Source: Candidatus Fischerbacteria bacterium RBG_13_37_8 (lineage in GTDB: Bacteria; Acidobacteriota; HRBIN11; MFGW01). Taken from it: DNA of 7,041 nucleotides. Positions 1-5,864 of this stretch are shown piece after piece (the first letter of the stretch is position 1; each line of letters opens with the position of its first letter). Below the pieces are notes generated by a model, which ran no database searches, was not told the DNA's origin, and saw nothing but the letters and a program-made list of their open reading frames with translations. Both the position numbers and the translations under genes were made by a program. The DNA is taken from assembly GCA_001780385.1 (NCBI GenBank), contig MFGW01000088.1:4280-11320 (forward strand), in the 5' to 3' direction.

Positions 1-735
1 AGTCCCTCCTATAGATCTTTTCCATACTATATTGCCAAATTTATCAAGCTTGATAATTAAAAAATCGCTTCCCCCATTACCCGGTATCCAACCTGCTATA
101 ATGTAGCTCTCATCTGTAGCTTGAGCAATTGAATACAACTCACCCACACCAATAAATTTTCTCCTCCATAATAAATCTCCATATGCATTTAATTTCAACA
201 CAAGATTACCGGTACTGATTATTACAACGCCACCATCCAAAGTAGAAGCTATTGCATATGCTTGCGAGTCATTCGTACCATGGCAATGTGGTTCCGGATT
301 TGCATCATCTGGTACCGGCAAGAGCTCGTTAAATGATCTTCTCCAAATAATATTTCCTGATGAATTAAAAGCCGTAATTAACATACATTCATAACAACAA
401 TTAAGTGGATTTATCCAATTTGACATAAATCCTGCCGTTACATAATTTCCACCGGTAGTCTCAGTTACTGCAAGGCTCCAATCCCATGGCATAGAGTAGC
501 TCTCATAGTCTCTTCTCCATGATACATTTCCAGAAGAATTAAATTTAACAATAAATCCGCTTGGTTCTGGAATGTCCATATGTTCTCTTCTTCCTGAAAC
601 AACGCAACCACCATCAGAAGTTACAGCTATCGAATGAAATTCATGATAAATGTTTTGCTGAGAAATAATCCTTTTCCATATTATATTTCCACATGAATCT
701 AATTTCATAAATGGATTAGAACCTCTGCAGAATCC
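1..735 (-). repeat. Five degenerate protein repeats forming beta-propeller blades
   Basis: The metalloprotease C-terminus repeats a unit ending in (S/A/K)xGN(I/V)xW(K/R)R. The conserved Trp falls at residues 468, 521, 579, 638 and 686, so units are about 48-59 residues long. Each unit also has a 'DGG.VV.(S/A)G' type strand and a 'F(I/V)(V/I)K(F/L)(N/D)' strand. The nucleotide copies are diverged but visible on the plus strand as recurring tctccat / ttccata blocks at about 20, 165, 340, 515 and 674. Seven or eight blades would be usual for a closed propeller, so two or three probably lie beyond the left edge. Confidence 0.75.
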
Positions 736-2079
736 ACCATCTTGAGCTAAATCAAGCGGTTGATATGTTGCAGAGGAACCGCTATAGTCTTTTTCAAAAG
801 CTGTACACCATCCAATATGCTTTGGTGTATGCGAACACAGGGCATTTTCATTATCTCTCATTATGCAAGGTACTGAATTGTTATTGCAATATTCACAATT
901 AGCATTGACAATAGTAGGTCGAGGTCCATTTGCTTCGCAAGCTCCACATGATATACAACCTCCCTTCCCCTGTTCGTAATATTCATCACACGCCCAAAAT
1001 ATATGCCCTGTCTCATGAGCAAAAACAAGATACCATTGGTCTTGAGACCATCCATTATTTCTAAATAACATTTGAGAATATGGACCGCCTGCATAAGCAT
1101 AAGCAAAATAACCGTCAGTAAATGTGCTAGGAGCATTGGCAGGATTATATCCTACAAAAACTGAATACGCCCAATTTGTACCTGAAGTTATTTTAAGCCA
1201 TGCATTAAAAGTTGTTACTCTGGTGAGATGGTCTCCCGCGGGTTGATTTAAATTATCCATAATTTTATTAATCCATAAGCTATCATCTTCGCTGGAATGT
1301 AAAATCGGCTCATATCCCTGTGGTGCAGCTACTCCATTATAAGGGTATATACGAACTGTAAAACTTAATGTCACCCCATAAGCAGCAGCTTTATTTACCC
1401 ACCATGATAATCCGCTGGATGCTCGGTTGATTGTATTCTGTTGATCTACTGCTGTCCAATTATATTGGTTAGCATCTATTGTGCCATTGCTTTCAACAAA
1501 AAAAAGTGCAACAGATACCGTCCCAGTCATCTCATCAGTATTATTCCAGGAGAATGATTCAATTCCTAATTTCTGCAAATTTCGCTTGAAGTCTTCACGA
1601 TTTATTTCCGGATGTGGCAAAGCATCATTAATTAGAGGCTCACCTTTTATTGCTGATGATGCTTCTATCTCTTTTACCATATCTCCTGACGCAACATAAT
1701 TAAAAAAATTAATAAAAGCAATAGTCTGCTCATCTTGATATTTCACTCCTCTGATATCAATTGCTTCTTGCGTAATTAATTCAATTCCATGTTTGCCTAT
1801 CAATTTATTTGAAAGCCCGGAAGGAATCCAGCCGAGCATCACATGCGGTGGAGATAAAATGGCAACAGTTCCTCCCTGATTTATTATATAATCTCTTGCC
1901 TTGTTTGCTGCAGAAATATCTTCATTATTCATTAGTATAAGAGTATACCCATGTGTCCATGAACTTGCAGTAGAGGAAGAATCTCCCGCAACAGATTCAC
2001 TCGTCCAAATTGCAGCCATAATGTAAAGAACTGCAAATAGAATATATGCAATTGATACTTTCTTATCAAATGTACACAT
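1..2079 (-). CDS. Secreted HEXXH zinc metalloprotease with C-terminal beta-propeller repeats (3' end outside window)
   Basis: The frame is open for 693 codons from ATG 2079 to the left edge, so the C-terminus is missing. The start follows an AAGGAGGA site (2094-2087) at good spacing. Residues 1-31 form a signal peptide: KK, then a hydrophobic stretch, then an SVA|G cleavage site. A zinc-protease core carries HETGH at 355-359. D365-E366-Y367 follow, so Asp sits in the third-ligand position of the metzincin pattern HEXXHXXGXXH/D, with Trp362 replacing the usual Gly. A Met-turn candidate is CIM at 405-407. Between them is a Cys cluster (C375, C378, C381, C395, C398, C405), probably disulfides or a bound metal. 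From about residue 455, five repeats of the type 'KLD..GNI.WKR' follow, as in secreted beta-propellers. I infer an exported or cell-surface peptidase with a binding or scaffolding propeller. The HExGH...DEY form recalls M64/M6-like peptidases, but I cannot assign the family. The substrate is unknown. Confidence 0.85.
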   Translation of the reverse strand, partial: MCTFDKKVSIAYILFAVLYIMAAIWTSESVAGDSSSTASSWTHGYTLILMNNEDISAANKARDYIINQGGTVAILSPPHVMLGWIPSGLSNKLIGKHGIELITQEAIDIRGVKYQDEQTIAFINFFNYVASGDMVKEIEASSAIKGEPLINDALPHPEINREDFKRNLQKLGIESFSWNNTDEMTGTVSVALFFVESNGTIDANQYNWTAVDQQNTINRASSGLSWWVNKAAAYGVTLSFTVRIYPYNGVAAPQGYEPILHSSEDDSLWINKIMDNLNQPAGDHLTRVTTFNAWLKITSGTNWAYSVFVGYNPANAPSTFTDGYFAYAYAGGPYSQMLFRNNGWSQDQWYLVFAHETGHIFWACDEYYEQGKGGCISCGACEANGPRPTIVNANCEYCNNNSVPCIMRDNENALCSHTPKHIGWCTAFEKDYSGSSATYQPLDLAQDGGFCRGSNPFMKLDSCGNIIWKRIISQQNIYHEFHSIAVTSDGGCVVSGRREHMDIPEPSGFIVKFNSSGNVSWRRDYESYSMPWDWSLAVTETTGGNYVTAGFMSNWINPLNCCYECMLITAFNSSGNIIWRRSFNELLPVPDDANPEPHCHGTNDSQAYAIASTLDGGVVIISTGNLVLKLNAYGDLLWRRKFIGVGELYSIAQATDESYIIAGWIPGNGGSDFLIIKLDKFGNIVWKRSIGGT

Positions 2080-2086
2080 TTGATAA

Positions 2087-2094
2087 TCCTCCTT
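2087..2094 (-). promoter_or_regulatory. Strong ribosome binding site of the metalloprotease gene
   Basis: AAGGAGGA lies 7 bases upstream of ATG 2079. This fixes the start and places the hydrophobic signal peptide at the extreme N-terminus. Confidence 0.85.
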
Positions 2095-2100
2095 GAAATT

Positions 2101-2208
2101 TCATTTCTTTTTGCATGACGATCTATGAAAGATTAATCCTCCATAGTTCTTTCCATATCCTCTCATTTTTTTAAACATATTCAGTACACTATGTTTACGT
2201 TTCTTCAT
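2101..2208 (-). CDS. Possible small basic peptide ORF (35 aa), doubtful
   Basis: An ATG at 2208 opens 35 codons ending in TGA at 2103-2101, just before the metalloprotease ribosome site. The peptide is strongly basic. It begins MKKRKHS, contains RGYGKNYGG in the middle, and ends SSCKKK. It has no hydrophobic segment and matches no family I recognise. There is only a weak GTGGAT-like site upstream. It lies between a possible promoter (2251-2223) and the metalloprotease gene, so it could be a leader peptide, but chance is an equally good explanation. Confidence 0.2.
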   Translation of the reverse strand: MKKRKHSVLNMFKKMRGYGKNYGGLIFHRSSCKKK

Positions 2209-2222
2209 CTATCCACTTTAGT

Positions 2223-2251
2223 ATTCTGTCATAGAACTACTTTGCAGTCAA
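2223..2251 (-). promoter_or_regulatory. Candidate sigma70-type promoter for the metalloprotease gene
   Basis: TTGACT (2251-2246) is followed after 17 bases by CAGAAT (2228-2223). The -35 element is near-consensus, but the -10 matches TATAAT at only four of six positions. It lies in the gap between the C39-like gene and the metalloprotease, as an own promoter should, and would give a leader of about 135 bases. Confidence 0.4.
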
Positions 2252-2341
2252 GATTCTGCATTTTAAAGTATTTATTCAGGACACAGATCTGAGGATACAC
2301 CTATCGTTTTTATCCATTCAGATTGTAAAATGCCTGAAAAA

Positions 2342-2725
2342 TCAGTAGGAACAACTGACGAGCATGTATTTTCTATGGCAAGTGTAGGTGCTGCTGCAAT
2401 TGTTATCACCATTATCAGTAGCTATCATGGCATTTACTGCTGATGTTTGGGTTGTCGCATCCCCTGGTACAAGCTGGTCGAATCCTTTACCATCCCAGTA
2501 CCCAATAACCATTCCTACTGCTGTCGGGCCACATCCACGGTGCCATAAATAAATTGGTATCCCTGAAATAACTACTTGTGCTAACGAGCTGTACGCTTTC
2601 CCTTGATAAAGACCAGCAGGTGGTATCGGCCCTGTTGTGCTTTGCTGCGCATATATATACGATACAGCTACAGCAATACCTATAAAAATAACAATCGTTT
2701 TTAACGACACTACCTTTGCACTCAT
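2342..2725 (-). CDS. Secreted C39-like cysteine peptidase fragment, C-terminally truncated
   Basis: The product has 127 residues. Residues 1-26 are a clear signal peptide (K4, K9, then a hydrophobic run, then IYA|QQ). Residues 54-90 carry the hallmark of the C39-like (Peptidase_C39_2) papain-type fold: SGIPIYLWHRGCGPTAV, with Cys65 as the expected nucleophile, then an MVIGYWDGKGFDQLVPGDA segment. Such exported proteins are usually clearly longer and supply the catalytic His and Asn/Asp downstream. Here homology-like sequence fades after 'AVNAMIATDNGD' (about residue 107), and a Cys-rich, unrelated tail ends at TGA 2342. The +1-shifted frame stays open to TAA 2272, which suggests a frameshift or deletion. 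Translation starts at ATG 2725 after a GGGGGTG site. It lies 64 bases after the hicA remnant and may share its transcript. The visible fragment lacks most catalytic parts and is probably inactive as a protease. Confidence 0.65.
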   Translation of the reverse strand: MSAKVVSLKTIVIFIGIAVAVSYIYAQQSTTGPIPPAGLYQGKAYSSLAQVVISGIPIYLWHRGCGPTAVGMVIGYWDGKGFDQLVPGDATTQTSAVNAMIATDNGDNNCSSTYTCHRKYMLVSCSY

Positions 2726-2789
2726 TTTACACCCCCATTTTCTTAATTGACTTTACTATCAATGAATCCTTTTCATATTTTTTTCTATT

Positions 2790-2852
2790 TTATACTTTAG
2801 CAAGGAGAGCTTTTATCAGGTCTTTGCCAGATATTACTGGTAATTTAGGCAT
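2790..2852 (-). pseudogene. hicA: Truncated hicA toxin remnant (N-terminal 20 codons)
   Basis: ATG 2852 overlaps the hicB stop by 8 bases (ATGCCTAA) and opens a 20-residue reading frame starting MPKLPVISGKDLIKAL. That is the typical opening of HicA mRNA-interferase toxins, which bind RNA through a small dsRBD-like fold. HicA proteins are usually about 60-80 residues and carry a catalytic His in a 'GSH' motif further on. Here TAA at 2792-2790 ends the frame just after the first helix. None of the three minus-strand frames of the next 60 bases restores a HicA-like sequence. I infer a deletion that removed the toxic part and left the start codon and the antitoxin-toxin overlap intact. Confidence 0.75.
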
Positions 2853-3066
2853 TAACAGCTACCTCGAGTGGATAAAATAATACTTCTCCCATACTTTCAG
2901 GAAGGTCATCTTTTCCAAAACTTTCGATATAAAGCTCTACCGCTTCCTTAAGATTTGCTTGAGCTTCTTCAATACTTTTCCCCTGACTCACCACTCCTAA
3001 TTCTATGCAATGTGCCACATACCATTTTTTTTCTTTAGTTATTATTGCCGTGAATTTAAAAGACAT
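2845..3066 (-). CDS. hicB: HicB-family antitoxin (orphan)
   Basis: The 73-residue protein has the compact HicB (UPF0150) fold signature: a first strand FTAIITKEKKWYVAHCIEL, the turn GVVSQGKSIEEAQANLKEAVELYIES, and a closing hydrophobic strand FYPLEVAV. HicB normally binds and masks the HicA ribonuclease. No extra C-terminal helix-turn-helix or ribbon-helix-helix DNA-binding domain is present, so self-repression by this protein alone is unlikely. ATG 3066 is supported by AAGGAG at 3080-3075, and a near-consensus promoter lies just upstream. The order is antitoxin first, toxin second. Since hicA is reduced to 20 codons, HicB is now an orphan, perhaps retained by drift or as an anti-toxin against related HicA toxins elsewhere. 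Confidence 0.85.
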   Translation of the reverse strand: MSFKFTAIITKEKKWYVAHCIELGVVSQGKSIEEAQANLKEAVELYIESFGKDDLPESMGEVLFYPLEVAVNA

Positions 3067-3109
3067 TAAGTAAACTCCTTATTATTTTTTTTTATTCATT
3101 TTCAGCATA

Positions 3110-3139
3110 ATTATAGTCTAAGGTAAACCACCAAGTCAA
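3110..3139 (-). promoter_or_regulatory. Near-consensus sigma70 promoter of hicB
   Basis: TTGACT (3139-3134) and a perfect TATAAT (3115-3110) are separated by 18 bases, with the expected start about 40 bases upstream of hicB ATG 3066. The -35 box overlaps the TGA stop codon of the preceding 62-residue gene (TTGACT contains the TGA). HicB therefore has its own promoter besides any read-through from the RyR unit. Confidence 0.75.
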
Positions 3140-3324
3140 TTTTTGTAACTATTCGCAGCATCTGATACAGAATCAAAAACACAGAATAATCCATCTCTCC
3201 AAGTTCCTTTGGACTTCAAAAAATTAAACAGAAGACGTGCTTGGTGAAAGGTATCTGGGGATTTATCGCCATTAGAATAAAGTTGCTCAAGAATTGAATG
3301 TGAATCCTTGCAAATTCTTATCAT
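3136..3324 (-). CDS. Small protein of unknown function, translationally coupled to the RyR gene
   Basis: This encodes 62 residues that I do not recognise. The sequence is soluble-looking, with no signal peptide or membrane segment. It appears to have a helical first half (ILEQLYSNG; ARLLFNFLKSKG at 29-40), then GTWRDGLFCVFDSVSDAANSYKN with a short hydrophobic strand LFCVF. ATG 3324 is well placed after AAGGAG (7-base spacing). That site overlaps the stop codon of the RyR gene 11 bases upstream, so the two are almost certainly co-translated from one transcript. A coding role is supported by this spacing rather than by homology. It could be a partner of the RyR protein or the degraded end of a longer gene. 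Confidence 0.6.
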   Translation of the reverse strand: MIRICKDSHSILEQLYSNGDKSPDTFHQARLLFNFLKSKGTWRDGLFCVFDSVSDAANSYKN

Positions 3325-3335
3325 GACATGTCTCC

Positions 3336-3626
3336 TTACTTTTTTTCAATAACGTATCCGAGAGCAATAATCACTTTAATTGTCTCCGTTACTGAATCAC
3401 GATCGTATTCTTTTTCAGACTCTGGTAATTGTTGATATGGCACCAGGCAAGGATGCTTTTTATTGGCATCATCACGTGAGGTTCCAAAAGTCCATCCCTC
3501 TTGAATGCGTCTTTGTGCCCAAATATCGTGTGAGTTTTGTGCAAGCGACTCTACAAGTTTCATTATTGATTCCGGCAGATTAATTTTTGAAGTATCTACG
3601 GGTTTGGGTGTATATGTTTTTTTCAT
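3336..3626 (-). CDS. RyR-domain protein
   Basis: The 96-residue protein is essentially one complete RyR domain (the repeat first described in ryanodine receptors, PF02026 type). Signatures in order: YTPKPVDTS (5-13), LPESIMKLVESLA (18-29), NSHDIWAQRRIQEGWTFG (31-48), RDD (51-53), HPCLVPY (58-64), LPESEKEYDRD (67-77) and a closing helix T82-IKVIIALGY-91. Every conserved block is present, so the domain should fold. Bacterial RyR domains are thought to bind small, perhaps nucleotide-derived, ligands and occur in conflict or stress contexts. The ligand here is unknown. I choose ATG 3626 over the in-frame TTG at 3674, because AAGGAGGA (3645-3638) lies directly upstream of the ATG while nothing precedes the TTG. 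The gene leads a two-gene unit with the 62-residue ORF and has a long, structured leader. Confidence 0.88.
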   Translation of the reverse strand: MKKTYTPKPVDTSKINLPESIMKLVESLAQNSHDIWAQRRIQEGWTFGTSRDDANKKHPCLVPYQQLPESEKEYDRDSVTETIKVIIALGYVIEKK

Positions 3627-3637
3627 TCGATTAATGA

Positions 3638-3645
3638 TCCTCCTT
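3638..3645 (-). promoter_or_regulatory. Ribosome binding site deciding the RyR start
   Basis: AAGGAGGA ends 11 bases before ATG 3626. It lies inside the longer reading frame that would start at TTG 3674, which argues that the shorter product is the real one. Confidence 0.75.
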
Positions 3646-3699
3646 AATGAATGTATTGTCTCAAAGCGATCCAATTGCTTTAATGAAATTATAAAACAT

Positions 3700-3763
3700 T
3701 GGAATAATGAGTTTGTGGTAGCTTCGCTTCATTCATGCATCTTACCAATATCCCATTATTCCA
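3700..3763 (-). repeat. Nested inverted repeat in the leader of the RyR unit
   Basis: Outer arms TGGAATAATG (3700-3709) and CATTATTCCA (3754-3763) are perfect 10-bp complements. Inside them, after 6 unpaired bases on each side, TGGTA (3716-3720) pairs with TACCA (3743-3747). The arrangement gives a stem, a symmetric internal loop, a second stem and a 22-base apical loop in the transcript. It lies between the candidate promoter (3843-3815) and the ribosome site (3645-3638). It could be a cis-regulatory leader element, a small RNA or a protein-binding site. It lacks a U-tract, so a terminator is unlikely. Confidence 0.45.
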
Positions 3764-3814
3764 TCATCATCTATAATCTATAGAAATGCCGAGAGATTTA
3801 ATCAAAGAACATTT

Positions 3815-3843
3815 ATAGTACCATTATTCTCAGAGGATGGCAA
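3815..3843 (-). promoter_or_regulatory. Sigma70-type promoter of the RyR unit
   Basis: TTGCCA (3843-3838), a 17-base spacer, and TACTAT (3820-3815) lie 25 bases beyond the transketolase stop codon. Transcription would start near 3808, giving an untranslated leader of about 180 bases before the RyR ATG. Confidence 0.6.
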
Positions 3844-3868
3844 TGCAAAAATCATGCTATTTGCAGAA

Positions 3869-5794
3869 TTATAAACTCTTTTTAATAAGAGCAGCGGTAG
3901 ATTCGGCATCCAATGCATATTTACGATATAATATTTGTGTTTCATCTGATTTGCCATAGCCAGAAATGCCTATTTTTATCAGTTTGGTATGTAAATTATT
4001 TTCTGCTATAATTTGAGCTATCTCATTGCCCAATCCGGAATGTATATTATGATCTTCATAAGTTATAATCAATCCAGTTTTTCCTGCATCTTCAATGATT
4101 TCTTTTTTAATTAGCATAGGCGAAGAAACACAATAAACACATGGATGGATATTATCGATCTGTAAAATATTATATGCTTCAATCGCCCTGCTTACCATAG
4201 CACCTAAAGCAAAAATTGCACAATCATTACCTTCTCGCAGCAAATCAACTTTTCCATAATCAAATCGATAGGTATCATTAAAAAAAATCCTGTTATCATT
4301 GGTTATGATAATGGGAAGCTTTGTTCTACCCATACCAATCACGTAGTTGCCGGGCTTATTGAGGATATACCTTACTGCATGATCTGTTTGATTGGGATCT
4401 GCAGGAATTATAAGCTTAAATCCATATAAATTGCGCAGCAATCCAATATAGTCAATGCAATGGTGTGTTTTACCATCGGGTCCTACATTATAACCGAGAT
4501 GCGTGGCTATAATTTTAAGATTTGTGCTATTGATATCATTCAGTCGAAGCTGATTATATACTTCATCAATTGCAAATACCCCAAAATCTGCCCATATAGT
4601 AACAACTCCATTTATAGAAACAGCTCCTGCAATCGTAGCTGTCGAATGTTCGCTCACACCTGCTTCAAAGAAATACTTCGGCCATTTTTGGTGGAATAGA
4701 AAAGTTTGCACTGATTCAGCGAGATCACAATCAAATACTGCAATGCTGCCTTCAGTATTCTCCAATGCAACTTGTACTAATGCATTACCAAAAACAGTTC
4801 TCGGATCAATCGTTTCGCTGTAAATTACCGGTTTTCCTGTATTCAATATTGGTAATGAGATTTCCTTCCGCACTAATGGTTCTATTTGCAACGTTTCTTT
4901 TTTCTTAATTAATGAATCAATATCATCTTCTAATTCTAAAATCTTCAAAGCCTCTGCACATTTCTCGCGATTTAATGCTTTACCATGATATTCAGCCTGG
5001 CTCAGATCCTCTTCGGGATATTTTTCGCAATTCTCCATAAATTTGACACCTTTGCCTATTACCGTCTTGCAGATAATAACATAAGGAGTGGATGAATCAC
5101 TTATTGCTTTTCCAATTGCTTCATAAATTTTAAGAAAATTGTGCCCATCAACAGTAAGCGTTTTCCAGCCGTCTGCGAGGTAGTTTTCCACAATATTTAC
5201 CGGCATAACTTTTTCGATTCTGCCGGATATCTGATACTGATTATAGTCGATCAACGCAGTCAGATTGCATAAGTTATATTTGTGGGCGAATCTGCGTGCT
5301 TCAGCAACCTGTCCCTTGGCTTGTTCAGCATCACTCATGACTACAAAAGTGTGGTATGGTAATTCTTTTATTTTTGATGCAAGCGCAAATCCACACCCGG
5401 CAGACAGTCCCTGGCCCAGGTTGCCCGTGGTCCATTCCACACCCGGTATCTGTCGCTCGATATGCCCTTCGAATGGACTATGTACTTTCCTGAAACCAAG
5501 CAAGACTTCTTCCAGATTAATGAAACCCAGACGCGCAAGACAAGAATATACTCCGGGAGAAGTATGACCATGGCTCACAATGATGCGGTCGCGTTTCTCG
5601 TCATCATAATTTTGTGGCGAGATATTAGCAAATGAGTACAGCGCAAGAAAAATTTCGATAGATGACATCGAGCCGCCCGGATGCCCGGAGCCAGCAATGG
5701 TTGTCATCTTAAGTATATCGCCTCGGCAAAGTCGCGCAAGCTCTTTCAGCTTCTCAAGTTTATCTTTCGTTAATCTATGCTTGAACTTATTCAT
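3869..5794 (-). CDS. tkt: Transketolase, full length in one chain, with altered GDG motif
   Basis: The 641-residue protein (usual range about 620-670) transfers two-carbon ketol units between sugar phosphates using thiamine diphosphate, in the cytoplasmic pentose phosphate or Calvin pathways. The N-terminal TPP domain has SGHPGG (36-41), SHGHTSPGVY (74-83), TGNLGQGLSAGCGFA (123-137) and DYNQYQISG (183-191). The central domain has FEAGVSEHS (376-384), with Glu382 as the expected catalytic acid, and GPDGKTHH (438-445), where the family has GEDGPTHQ. PADPNQT (464-470) and GRTKLP (489-494) follow, then a C-terminal domain ending in ALIKKSL. The Mg/TPP motif usually read as GDGE is SDAE here (154-157): Asp155 is kept, but both glycines are replaced. 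ATG 5794 follows AAGGA at 5810-5806. No other carbon-metabolism gene is nearby. Transketolase is far more likely than DXS or dihydroxyacetone synthase, given length and motifs. Confidence 0.95.
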   Translation of the reverse strand: MNKFKHRLTKDKLEKLKELARLCRGDILKMTTIAGSGHPGGSMSSIEIFLALYSFANISPQNYDDEKRDRIIVSHGHTSPGVYSCLARLGFINLEEVLLGFRKVHSPFEGHIERQIPGVEWTTGNLGQGLSAGCGFALASKIKELPYHTFVVMSDAEQAKGQVAEARRFAHKYNLCNLTALIDYNQYQISGRIEKVMPVNIVENYLADGWKTLTVDGHNFLKIYEAIGKAISDSSTPYVIICKTVIGKGVKFMENCEKYPEEDLSQAEYHGKALNREKCAEALKILELEDDIDSLIKKKETLQIEPLVRKEISLPILNTGKPVIYSETIDPRTVFGNALVQVALENTEGSIAVFDCDLAESVQTFLFHQKWPKYFFEAGVSEHSTATIAGAVSINGVVTIWADFGVFAIDEVYNQLRLNDINSTNLKIIATHLGYNVGPDGKTHHCIDYIGLLRNLYGFKLIIPADPNQTDHAVRYILNKPGNYVIGMGRTKLPIIITNDNRIFFNDTYRFDYGKVDLLREGNDCAIFALGAMVSRAIEAYNILQIDNIHPCVYCVSSPMLIKKEIIEDAGKTGLIITYEDHNIHSGLGNEIAQIIAENNLHTKLIKIGISGYGKSDETQILYRKYALDAESTAALIKKSL

Positions 5795-5836
5795 TTCACA
5801 CTGCTTCCTTTTATTCTATGAGAATATTTTTCTGTC

Positions 5837-5864
5837 TTTGTAATAATAAGATTTCATAATTCAA
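5837..5864 (-). promoter_or_regulatory. Weak candidate promoter for the transketolase gene
   Basis: TTGAAT (5864-5859) and TACAAA (5842-5837) are 16 bases apart in the 59-bp gap upstream of transketolase. The -35 overlaps the end of the broken SLH gene. Each box departs from consensus, so read-through from upstream genes is an alternative. Confidence 0.25.

Noticed and set aside
861..1136. Minus-strand 91-codon frame overlapping the metalloprotease
   Set aside because: It lies inside the zinc-binding region of the longer frame, which carries HETGH and the Met-turn, so it is an out-of-frame shadow.
1481..1699. Plus-strand open frame of 72 codons
   Set aside because: It is antisense to the continuous metalloprotease frame, has no ribosome site, and has no recognisable protein features.
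2258..2333. GCATTTTA/TAAAATGC inverted repeat
   Set aside because: Eight AT-rich base pairs with a 60-base gap are expected by chance in this composition.
3624..3674. Upstream TTG start that would add 16 residues to the RyR protein
   Set aside because: No ribosome site precedes it. A strong AAGGAGGA lies within this extension, directly upstream of ATG 3626, and the RyR domain begins right after that ATG.
3505..3783. Plus-strand frame of 92 codons opposite the RyR gene and its leader
   Set aside because: The opposite strand encodes a complete RyR domain, and this frame has no ribosome site or family signature.
3843..3863. TGCAAA/TTTGCA inverted repeat after transketolase as a terminator
   Set aside because: The stem is only 6 bp, is AT-rich, and has no following U-tract on the transcribed strand. 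It also abuts the -35 box of the next promoter.
5265..5567. Plus-strand 100-codon and nearby minus-strand 67-codon frames within transketolase
   Set aside because: Both are shadows of the conserved TPP-domain coding sequence.
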